Source: Streptomyces antarcticus (GTDB taxonomy: Bacteria; Actinomycetota; Actinomycetes; Streptomycetales; Streptomycetaceae). Taken from it: 64,000 nucleotides of DNA. Within the stretch, counting starts at the first letter, position 1, and every line of letters begins with the position of its first letter. Where the stretch lies: contig NZ_JAPNLM010000018.1 of the NCBI RefSeq assembly GCF_026627255.1, positions 1-64,000 on the forward strand, read 5' to 3'. The translations under genes and the position numbers were made by a program. Shown piece by piece: positions 1 to 6,372 of the stretch. Under the pieces are notes generated by a model. It saw only the letters and a program-made list of their open reading frames with translations, did not search any database and was not told the origin of the DNA.

Positions 1-400
1 CGGAGCCCCACAGGACTTTTTCAAAGGAACCTCATCCACCGAAATGGACGGGGTATCAACTTTTGGCGTTGATTTTTGGCACGCTGTTGAGTTCTCAAGG
101 AACGGACGCTTCCTTTGTACTCACCCTTTCGGGCTTTCCTCCGGGCTTTCGTTCTGTTCTTGCGTTTCCGACTCTATCAGACTCTTTCGGGCCTGACTTC
201 CTCGGTGCTTTCCAGGTATTCGCTTTCGCGTTTTCCTTTCCGGCGATTCCGACTCTATCAGAACCTTTCGGGCCTGACTCCCAGTCAGCGGGCTTTGCCT
301 TCCGGGCTGTTCGGCCCTTCCGGCGAGTGAGACAGTAGCGGATTCCCTGCCCCCGAACCTAATCGGCGGCTGCGTCCTCGGACGCGGATTCCTCATTCGC
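1..400 (-). promoter_or_regulatory. rRNA operon leader and tandem promoter region (16S lies off the left edge)
   Basis: Read on the minus strand this is the leader normally found upstream of Streptomyces 16S rRNA, including the conserved block TTGAGAACTCAACAGCGTGC (around 80-100) involved in rRNA leader processing or antitermination. Two near-identical blocks at 166-201 and 247-281 (minus strand GTCAGGCCCGAAAG, then TCTGATAGAGTCGGAA) look like tandem rrn promoters. A further possible -10, TACTGT, lies near 330-335. The 16S gene itself is not in the window. The family assignment is by recognition; individual promoters are inferred. Confidence 0.75.
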
Positions 401-601
401 AAATACACATGAAAACGGGACGACAAAGCGAGTCGCGCGTTCGAATGGGTAGTGCGGGATGGCTGTCCGGGGACCGACCGGGGTCGGCGCTCACTTCGGA
501 CAACTCGAAGAACCTTACGGACCGGGCACAGGTGTGTCAACCCCCGGCTGTCCGGCCACACGGAGGTCCCGGATCTCACCTCGTCCTCACCCCCCGCGGT
601 C

Positions 602-607
602 TACGCT
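602..607 (+). promoter_or_regulatory. -10 element of trpS leader promoter
   Basis: TACGCT ends 6 nt before the leader-peptide ATG at 614, so transcription probably starts at or next to that ATG and the leader peptide is leaderless. No convincing -35 is visible. This is inferred from spacing. Confidence 0.5.
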
Positions 608-613
608 GGAGCC

Positions 614-661
614 ATGACTACGCACGTGCTCACGCTCAGCCTTCGCTGGTGGGCCGCCTGA
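614..661 (+). CDS. trpS leader peptide (MTTHVLTLSLRWWAA)
   Basis: This is a 15-residue open frame whose codons 12 and 13 are tandem Trp (TGGTGG, 647-652), ending in TGA at 659-661. Its only conceivable role is as a sensor of charged tRNA-Trp for transcription attenuation. The Trp codons sit immediately before segment 1 of the hairpin set described in the attenuator entry, so a stalled ribosome would cover segment 1. There is no well-spaced ribosome binding site (GGAG lies only 2 nt from ATG), consistent with a leaderless message. Tandem Trp codons in such a short frame followed by a perfect terminator make chance unlikely. Confidence 0.85.
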   Translation: MTTHVLTLSLRWWAA

Positions 662-727
662 CGGCGGCCGGACCTTCACGCGAGCACGCACGCGCTCACG
701 GCCGCCGCCTCGGCGGCCGTTTTCGTT
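652..727 (+). promoter_or_regulatory. Tryptophan attenuator controlling trpS
   Basis: Four segments are visible. Segment 1 GGCCGCC (652-658) pairs with segment 2 GGCGGCC (663-669). Segment 2 extended, CGGCGGCCG (662-670), also pairs with segment 3 CGGCCGCCG (699-707) to make the antiterminator. Segment 3, ACGGCCGCCG (698-707), pairs perfectly with segment 4 CGGCGGCCGT (711-720) to form a 10-bp terminator stem with loop CCT, followed by TTTTCGTTT. With scarce Trp-tRNA the ribosome stalls at 647-652, masks segment 1, and segments 2 and 3 pair, allowing read-through into trpS. With ample Trp it reaches the stop codon, covers segment 2, and the terminator forms. Pairings are read directly; the mechanism is the classical Trp attenuation model. 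Confidence 0.85.
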
Positions 728-801
728 TCTCCCCTCCCCGGGAGTGGCTCGGTCGCCGACGCGGTGGCCTCGTACACACCACTCAACGAGGGAGAGCGGA
801 C

Positions 802-1800
802 ATGACGAGGATCTTCAGCGGGGTCAAGCCGACCGGGCATCTGACGCTGGGAAACTACCTGGGGGCCGTGCGGCAGTGGGTCGCCGCCGACCAGGAGCCG
901 GACGAGGCGCTGTTCTGCGTCGTCGACCTGCACGCGCTGACCGTCGAGCACGAGCCGGCGCGGTTGCGCAGACTCAGCCGGCAGGCGGCGACGCTGTTGC
1001 TCGCCTCGGGGCTCGATCCGGAGCGGTGCACGCTCTTCGTGCAGAGCCACGTCGACGAGCACACCCGGCTCGCGTACCTGCTGGAGTGCACCGCCACGGA
1101 CGGCGAGCTGCGGCGGATGATCCAGTACAAGGAGAAGGCTGCGAATGCGCAAGCCGCGGGGGACGGTGTGCGGCTGTCGCTGCTCACCTATCCCGTGCTC
1201 ATGGCCGCCGACATCCTGGCGTACGGGACGCAGGAGGTGCCGGTGGGCGAGGACCAGCGGCAGCACGTCGAACTGACCCGGGATCTGGCCGTGCGGTTCA
1301 ACCAGCGGTACGGGCACACGTTCACCGTCCCCAGGGCGACGCATCCGGCGGTGGCCGCGCGGGTCATGGACCTTCAGGATCCGACGTCGAAGATGGGGAA
1401 GTCCCACGAGAGCGGGGCGGGCATCGTCTACCTGCTCGACGAGCCGGAAGTGGTCCGCAAGAAGGTGATGCGGGCCGTCACCGACAGCGGGGACGGGGGC
1501 GTGGTCTACGACCGGGAGGCGCGGCCCGGGGTCGCGAACCTGCTGGACGTCCTCGCCGCCTGCACCGGCGGTGAGCCGGGGGAGCTGGCCGGCGGGTACC
1601 AGGGGTACGGGTCACTGAAGCGGGACGTCGCCGACGCGGTGGTCGAGCTGCTGCGGCCGGTGCGGGAGCGGCACGCGGAGCTGGCCGCGGATCCGGCGGA
1701 GGTCGAGCGGGTGCTGCGGGCCGGGGCCGGGCGGGCGCGGGAGCTGGCGCGGCCGGTGGTGGACCGGGCGTACGCGGCCATCGGGCTGCTCGGCAGGTGA
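802..1800 (+). CDS. trpS: Tryptophan-tRNA ligase
   Basis: Class I aminoacyl-tRNA synthetase that charges tRNA-Trp in the cytoplasm. The 332-residue length is normal for bacterial TrpS. The HIGH-type ATP motif appears as TGHLTLGN (residues 11-18) and the KMSKS motif as KMGKS (197-201). The reading frame stays open upstream to about 409, but ATG 802 is chosen because GGGAGAG lies just before it, the protein begins at the family-typical MTRIFSGV, and the terminator-antiterminator structure occupies the preceding DNA. The gene is controlled by the Trp attenuator at 614-727, which couples synthetase level to Trp-tRNA charging. It converges on proC, with a terminator between. Confidence 0.97.
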   Translation: MTRIFSGVKPTGHLTLGNYLGAVRQWVAADQEPDEALFCVVDLHALTVEHEPARLRRLSRQAATLLLASGLDPERCTLFVQSHVDEHTRLAYLLECTATDGELRRMIQYKEKAANAQAAGDGVRLSLLTYPVLMAADILAYGTQEVPVGEDQRQHVELTRDLAVRFNQRYGHTFTVPRATHPAVAARVMDLQDPTSKMGKSHESGAGIVYLLDEPEVVRKKVMRAVTDSGDGGVVYDREARPGVANLLDVLAACTGGEPGELAGGYQGYGSLKRDVADAVVELLRPVRERHAELAADPAEVERVLRAGAGRARELARPVVDRAYAAIGLLGR

Positions 1801-1822
1801 ACGGCGACGGCCCGTAAACGGC

Positions 1823-1852
1823 GTACGGGCCCCCGGGGGCGGGGGCCCGTAC
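1823..1852. terminator. Bidirectional terminator between trpS and proC
   Basis: A perfect 12-bp stem (1823-1834 with 1841-1852) with a 6-nt loop lies between the convergent stop codons of trpS and proC. There is no strong T-run, which is usual for actinomycete terminators. Confidence 0.7.
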
Positions 1853-1867
1853 CGCTCGGACCGGGGG

Positions 1868-2677
1868 TCAGCTGTTGCCGGAGGCCAGCTCGCGGCTGCG
1901 GTCGCGCGCCGCTTCGAGGGCGGCGATCAGGGCGGCGCGTACGCCGTGCTTCTCCAGCTCCACGATGGCGTTGATGGTGGTGCCGGCCGGGGAGGTGACG
2001 GCCTCGCGGAGCTTGACTGGGTGCTCGCCGCTGTCGCGGAGCATCACGGCGGCGCCGACTGCGGCCTGCACGATCAGGTCGTGGGCTTGGGCGCGGGGCA
2101 GGCCGAGGAGGATGCCGGCGTCGGTCATGGCCTCGACGAGGAAGTAGAAGTACGCGGGCCCCGAACCGGAGAGGGCGGTGGCCGCGTCCTGCTGGGACTC
2201 GGGGACGCGCAGGGTCTTGCCGACGCCGCCGAAGATCTCCTCGGTGTGCAGGAGGTGCGCGGCGGTGGCGTGGCTGCCTGCCGAGATGACGGACATGGCC
2301 TCGTCGACGAGGGCGGGGGTGTTCGTCATGACGCGGACGACGGGGGTACCGGGGCTGAGCCGTTCCTCGAAGAAGGAGGTCGGGATGCCGGCGGCGCCGC
2401 TGATGATCAGGCGGTCGGCGGGGACGTGCGGGGCGAGCTCGTCGAGGAGCCTGCCCATGTCCTGCGGCTTGACGGTGAGGATGAGGGTGTCGGCGCGCTT
2501 GGCGGCCTCGGCGTTGGAGACGGCCTCGACTCCGTAGCGGGACCGCAGCTCCTCGGCGCGTTCCGGGCGGCGGGCCGTGACGAGGAGCTTCGAGGCGGGC
2601 CGGCCGCCGCGGATCATCCCGCTGACGAGGGCCTCTCCGATCTTGCCGGTACCGAGGACTGCGACTGTCTGGGTCAT
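1868..2677 (-). CDS. proC: Pyrroline-5-carboxylate reductase
   Basis: Catalyses the NAD(P)H-dependent final step of proline synthesis. The protein is 269 residues, the usual size. The N-terminal Rossmann motif VLGTGKIG is at residues 7-14, and the C-terminal signature region (AVTSPAGTTINAIVELEKHG) is typical of the family. ATG is preceded by GAGGTGA at a suitable distance. A standalone gene upstream of a divergent exporter region. From memory, proC lies near ppx and the Cys-rich gene in mycobacteria too, which fits their presence here. Confidence 0.96.
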   Translation of the reverse strand: MTQTVAVLGTGKIGEALVSGMIRGGRPASKLLVTARRPERAEELRSRYGVEAVSNAEAAKRADTLILTVKPQDMGRLLDELAPHVPADRLIISGAAGIPTSFFEERLSPGTPVVRVMTNTPALVDEAMSVISAGSHATAAHLLHTEEIFGGVGKTLRVPESQQDAATALSGSGPAYFYFLVEAMTDAGILLGLPRAQAHDLIVQAAVGAAVMLRDSGEHPVKLREAVTSPAGTTINAIVELEKHGVRAALIAALEAARDRSRELASGNS

Positions 2678-2815
2678 GCCCGATTCACCTCGCCGAACTT
2701 CTCTTGCACGCGTGCTGGGGATACGTCCTCATCCTCGCACCCGGGGGCGGAGTGGCGGGCGGGTGTCCGGTCCGTGGTCCGTGGTCCGTGGTTTCCGGCC
2801 GGGTCGCGGGGTGCG

Positions 2816-3565
2816 TCAGGGAGTGCGGCGGCGGAGGGTGGCGGCGCCGAGGCCGAGGACGAGTACGGCGCAGGCGGCGACGATGACGGCGTCGCGGACG
2901 AAGGCGGCGGTCATGTCGGGGTGGGTGAGGACCTGGGTCATGCCGTCGACGGCGTAGGACATGGGCAGGACGTCGGAGATGCCGGAGAGGACGGGCTGCA
3001 TGGTGTCGCGGGGGGCGAAGAGGCCGCACAGGAGCAACTGGGGGAAGATCACCGCCGGCATGAACTGGACGGCCTGGAACTCGGAGGCCGCGAAGGCGGA
3101 GACGAAGAGGCCCAGCGCGGTGCCGAGGAGCGCGTCGAGGAGGGCCACGAGCAGGAGCAGCCAGGGGGAGCCGACGACGTCGAGGCCGAGCACCCAGAGC
3201 GCGAGACCGGTGGCGAGGAGGGACTGGACGACGGCCACGGCGCCGAAGGCGAGGGCGTAGCCGGCGATGAGGTCGCCCTTGCCGAGCGGCATGGCGAGGA
3301 GGCGTTCCAGCGTGCCGGAGGTGCGCTCGCGCAGGGTGGCGATGGAGGTCACCAGGAACATCGTGATGAGCGGGAAGATCCCGAGGAGCGACGCTCCGAT
3401 GCCGTCGAAGGTCTGCGCGTTCCCGTCGAAGACGAAGCGGAGCAGCGTCAGCATCAGTACGGGGACCAGCAGCATCAGGGCGATGGAGCGGGGGTCGTGG
3501 CGGAGCTGGCGCAGGACGCGGGCGGCGGTGGCGGCGGTGCGGGCGGGACTCAGGGCGGCGTTCAT
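2816..3565 (-). CDS. ABC-2 type exporter permease (DrrB-like)
   Basis: Integral membrane subunit of a drug/lipid-type ABC exporter, 249 residues with about six hydrophobic segments (for example SIALMLLVPVLMLTLLRFVF near residues 27-46). The pattern TSIATLRERTSGTLERLLAMP is the conserved cytoplasmic loop of ABC-2 permeases. Its ATG overlaps the TGA of the upstream ATPase gene by 4 nt (ATGA, 3562-3565), so the two are translationally coupled and form one transporter. The substrate cannot be told from sequence. Confidence 0.9.
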   Translation of the reverse strand: MNAALSPARTAATAARVLRQLRHDPRSIALMLLVPVLMLTLLRFVFDGNAQTFDGIGASLLGIFPLITMFLVTSIATLRERTSGTLERLLAMPLGKGDLIAGYALAFGAVAVVQSLLATGLALWVLGLDVVGSPWLLLLVALLDALLGTALGLFVSAFAASEFQAVQFMPAVIFPQLLLCGLFAPRDTMQPVLSGISDVLPMSYAVDGMTQVLTHPDMTAAFVRDAVIVAACAVLVLGLGAATLRRRTP

Positions 3566-4464
3566 CGGCTCTGCTCCCCGGCGGTGGTGGGGGCGGGGGG
3601 TGCTGCGGTGGTGGGGGTCCCTGCGGCAGGGGTGGTCGCCGTGCTCGTCTTCGCGGCGGCGTTGGCTTCGTCCACGAGGCGGAGGAAGCCCTCCTCGACG
3701 GTGGCGGAGCCGGTGCGGGTGCGCAGGGCGTCGGGGGTGTCCTGGGCGAGAATCCGGCCCTCGCGCATGAGGAGGAGGTCGTGGCAGCGCTCGGCCTCGT
3801 CCATGACCTGGGAGGACACGAGGATCGTGGCGCCGCGGGTGGCGGCGATGTCGTGGAAGAGGTTCCACAGGTCGCGGCGCAGGACGGGGTCGAGCCCGAC
3901 GGTGGGTTCGTCGAGGACGAGGAGTTCCGGCGTACCGAGCAGGGCGACGGCGAGGGAGACGCGGCTGCGCTGGCCGCCGGAGAGGGCTCCGGCGAGAGCT
4001 CCGGCGCGGGAGGAGAGGTCCACGTCGGTGATGGCGCGGGCGACGGCTGCGGAGCGGCGGTCGGCGGCGGCCCGGCCGGGGTCGAGGACGGCGGCGAAGT
4101 AGTCGAGGTTCTGCCGGACGGTGAGGTCGTCGTAGACGGAGGGCGCCTGGGTGACGTAGCCGACGCGGGAGCGGAGCTCCGGGTGACCGGCGGGGCGGCC
4201 GAGGACGTCGAGGGTGCCGGTGACGTGGGCCTGGGTGCCCACGACGGCGCGCATGAGGGTGGACTTCCCGCAGCCGGAGGGGCCGAGGAGGCCGGTGATG
4301 CGGCCGCGGGGGACGTCGAAGGCGATGGAGTCGAGGACGGTACGGGGGGTGCGGCCGGTGCCGCGGCGCACGGTGAGGCCGTGGGCGTGGATGGCGGCCG
4401 GGGTACGGGCCGGGGTGCGGGCCGGGGTGCGGGCCGGGGCTCCCTCGGCCGAGTTATTCATCAT
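3562..4464 (-). CDS. ABC exporter ATP-binding protein (DrrA-like)
   Basis: Nucleotide-binding subunit of the exporter, 300 residues. Walker A GPSGCGKST at residues 61-69, the signature ALSGGQRSR, and Walker B LLVLDEP followed by TVGLD are intact. The N-terminus carries a short ARTP repeat (residues 11-22) before the domain. The start is the first of two adjacent ATG codons. The promoter TTGACG-17 nt-CATTAT (4495-4500 and 4472-4477, minus strand) places transcription start exactly at this ATG, making the mRNA leaderless. A 22-bp palindrome overlaps the promoter, implying a dedicated repressor, but no regulator gene is adjacent. Confidence 0.93.
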   Translation of the reverse strand: MMNNSAEGAPARTPARTPARTPAAIHAHGLTVRRGTGRTPRTVLDSIAFDVPRGRITGLLGPSGCGKSTLMRAVVGTQAHVTGTLDVLGRPAGHPELRSRVGYVTQAPSVYDDLTVRQNLDYFAAVLDPGRAAADRRSAAVARAITDVDLSSRAGALAGALSGGQRSRVSLAVALLGTPELLVLDEPTVGLDPVLRRDLWNLFHDIAATRGATILVSSQVMDEAERCHDLLLMREGRILAQDTPDALRTRTGSATVEEGFLRLVDEANAAAKTSTATTPAAGTPTTAAPPAPTTAGEQSR

Positions 4465-4475
4465 GTGATGAATAA
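4454..4475. promoter_or_regulatory. 22-bp palindromic operator over the exporter promoter
   Basis: TTATTCATCA-TG-TGATGAATAA is a perfect inverted repeat with a 2-bp centre. It covers the end of the -10 hexamer (4472-4477), the predicted start site and the first ATG codons of the exporter ATPase gene. It is an AT-rich island in very GC-rich DNA. Geometry suggests a TetR-, GntR- or PadR-type repressor; the family is inference. Confidence 0.8.
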
Positions 4476-4500
4476 TGCTCCCGCCGATGCCGGTCGTCAA
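4472..4500 (-). promoter_or_regulatory. Consensus housekeeping promoter of the ABC exporter
   Basis: On the minus strand TTGACG (4500-4495) and CATTAT (4477-4472) are separated by exactly 17 nt, close to the sigma-HrdB consensus. The predicted start site 7 nt downstream coincides with ATG 4464. Confidence 0.75.
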
Positions 4501-4595
4501 TCGGCGGGACGGAATTCGGCCCCGGCGGGCCCCGGGAGGCGAGTACGGATGCCCGCCGGGGCGGGGGCGAGGGCGGGGGCGAGGCGGTGGGCCCG

Positions 4596-4746
4596 GACGG
4601 GCGCGGTGGGCCGATGGCCCTGCGGGGCGGGACGGGCGCGGTGGGGCGGTGGCCCGGTGGCCCAAGACGGGCCCGGTGGGGCGGTGGCCCGGGACGGGCG
4701 CGGTGGGGCGGTGGCCCGGGACGGGCGCAGTGGGCCGACGGCCCGG
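4596..4746. repeat. Degenerate 27-30 bp GC-rich tandem repeats (about five copies)
   Basis: Units beginning GACGGGCGCGGTGGGGCGGT recur from 4596 to 4746 with small substitutions and one longer spacer. No supported protein-coding gene covers them. They lie in a roughly 720-bp interval (4465-5184) between the exporter promoter and the 3' end of the next gene. Confidence 0.7.
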
Positions 4747-5025
4747 CGGCGACCTCCGGCGGAGTGCCGGGCGGCGTGGTGGCCGCGGTGGAACGCGCAT
4801 GCCGGGGGGCGGTTCCCCGCGGGCAGCAGGCAACGGGGCCGCGTGACCGCGGGCGGTGCGGGCGGTGCGGGCGGTGCGGGCCCCATCAGCGCAGGCGGCG
4901 TCGCCGCAGGCAGCGACTAGCGCGGGCGGCTCAGGTGCGGGCGGCGGGTCCCGGAACGCACCGCGTGGGCAGCGGCACGGCGCACACGGGGTCCCGGACG
5001 GGCCCGCGTGGCCGCGGGCGGTGCG

Positions 5026-5100
5026 GGCGCGGGCAGCGCGGGCGCGGGCAGCGCGGGCGCGGGCAGCGCGGGCGCGGGCAGCGCGGGCGCGGGCAGCGCG
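5026..5100. repeat. Five perfect copies of a 15-bp tandem repeat
   Basis: GGCGCGGGCAGCGCG is repeated five times without mismatch (5026-5040, 5041-5055, 5056-5070, 5071-5085, 5086-5100). It is directly followed (5105-5152) by three imperfect copies of a roughly 16-bp unit built on G-runs plus GGCTCAGGCGC. The perfect copies suggest recent slippage or expansion. I see no gene here; the open frames that cross it are only repeat translations. Confidence 0.9.
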
Positions 5101-5184
5101 GGCGCGGGGGGGCTCAGGCGCGGGGGGGCTCAGGCGCGGGGGGGGCTCAGGCGTCGGAGGTGGCGTTGCCTCGGGCGGGGGGGG

Positions 5185-5721
5185 TCATTTCTTGCGCTTG
5201 GGGCGGCGGGCCGCCGGGTTGCCCGTGCGGGAGCTGCGGCGGCGGGCGTACTCGGTGGTGGCGCGCTCGTACTCGGCGCGGCGCAGCTTCTCCCCCGGGG
5301 CCTCGAAGAAGCAGCGGATGAAGTACGCGATGAGGGAGCCGATGAAGCCGATGGTCTTGAGGCCCTTGAGCGCGGTCTCGTCGGACGACGGGGCGGCGCG
5401 GCGGCTGAAGGAGTCCCAGGTCTTGGCGAAGGCGATGGAGCTGGCGATGGCGAAGAGGACGACGACGGAGATGCTGAGGAAGGGGCCGACGTTGCCGATC
5501 TCCAGGCCCTCGTACGACAGGCGCAGCAGGACGGCCGCCGCGACGGCGGTGAGCAGGGAGCCCACGGACATGGCGGCGCGGCGCAGGGCGTAGCCGCCGT
5601 CGTGCTTCACCCAGGTGGTGCCGAAGAACGGGATCGGCTCGGGCTCGGGGCCGGTGGGCTCCTGCGCTGCCGGGGCCGCGGCCGGCTCGGCGGGGGTCTG
5701 GTCTCGCTGCTCGTCGCTCAC
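5185..5721 (-). CDS. Small integral membrane protein of unknown function
   Basis: A 178-residue protein with an acidic, Pro/Ala-rich N-terminus, then hydrophobic stretches around residues 48-70 (SVGSLLTAVAAAVLLRLSY), 75-100 (FLSISVVVLFAIASSIAF) and 120-140 (IGFIGSLIAYFIRCFF), and a basic Arg/Lys-rich C-terminus ending RRPKRKK. GTG 5721 is chosen because GATAAT (5729-5734, minus strand) ends 7 nt upstream, giving a leaderless message. I recognise it only as a conserved-looking streptomycete membrane protein; function unknown. Confidence 0.7.
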   Translation of the reverse strand: MSDEQRDQTPAEPAAAPAAQEPTGPEPEPIPFFGTTWVKHDGGYALRRAAMSVGSLLTAVAAAVLLRLSYEGLEIGNVGPFLSISVVVLFAIASSIAFAKTWDSFSRRAAPSSDETALKGLKTIGFIGSLIAYFIRCFFEAPGEKLRRAEYERATTEYARRRSSRTGNPAARRPKRKK

Positions 5722-5939
5722 ACCGGCGATTATCCCCCGCCGGGCCGGACGGGCCGGGTGCGTCTCGCGGGGCGGGACGGTGGCCCCGGGGTTCCTGTGA
5801 CTGGTGTGGGCCGTCGCGGGCCCGTGCGCGCCGTGCGCGCCGTGCGGGCTCGGGGGGCGGACGCCGGGCGGGGATGGGGCCGGGCCCGCGCCGTCCGGAG
5901 GCGGACGGCGCGGACCCGGCCGGATCCGAGAGGGGCGCC

Positions 5940-6266
5940 TTACGCGCAGCGGCCGGCCACGTAGCCGTCGGTGCCCGTCTTCACGTAGGCGTCCGAGACG
6001 AATCGACCGTTGCCGATGCAGTCCCAGATGTTGGTGGTGCCGTACGGGCCGCTGATGTTCGTCCCGGGGCACTGGCAGCGGATCGTGACGTACCCGCCGA
6101 CCGGCAGGACGTCGATGATCGAGTAGTTGGTGCCCGGGCCGCTGCGGACGTTGACCCGGCTGCCGGGCGCCAGCGGGAACGTCGGCAGGCCCGCCTCGGC
6201 GGTGGTGGCAGTGGCTACAACGGCGGCGGCGGCCTGGACTTGGCTGGAATCGTTCTCAATGGACAT
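5940..6266 (-). CDS. SH3-like domain protein
   Basis: 108 residues. Residues 35-105 resemble a bacterial SH3 (SH3_3) fold: VNVRSGPGTNYSIIDVLPVG is the classic start of such domains, followed by a Cys-containing segment (RCQCPGTN, IWDCIGNG, GRCA) that could form disulfides. The N-terminus (AAAAVVATATTAEA) is Ala-rich but not a clear signal peptide, so export is uncertain. It is transcribed divergently from the receptor kinase gene with about 100 bp between, suggesting a shared envelope-related role. GGGGGGAG precedes the ATG. Confidence 0.8.
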   Translation of the reverse strand: MSIENDSSQVQAAAAVVATATTAEAGLPTFPLAPGSRVNVRSGPGTNYSIIDVLPVGGYVTIRCQCPGTNISGPYGTTNIWDCIGNGRFVSDAYVKTGTDGYVAGRCA

Positions 6267-6372
6267 GTGGAAACTCCCCCCTTGGGTGTTGCTCTGCGCA
6301 ACGCGCGCAGGGTACCAAGCCCTTGGGTGTGCGTATGGCCGATGGACTAGGCTCCGGCGGGGGTGGTGAGCC

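Noticed and set aside
409..801. N-terminal extension of trpS to 463 residues
   Set aside because: The extension runs through the leader peptide, terminator and promoter and is Arg/Gly-rich shadow translation; ATG 802 has a ribosome site and the family-typical start.
5026..5100. CRISPR-like regular repeats
   Set aside because: Units are directly adjacent without spacers and no cas genes are present; simple tandem repeat.
5008..5964. Plus-strand frame translating the 15-bp repeat as AGAGS units
   Set aside because: Low-complexity repeat translation, antisense to the membrane-protein gene, no ribosome binding site.
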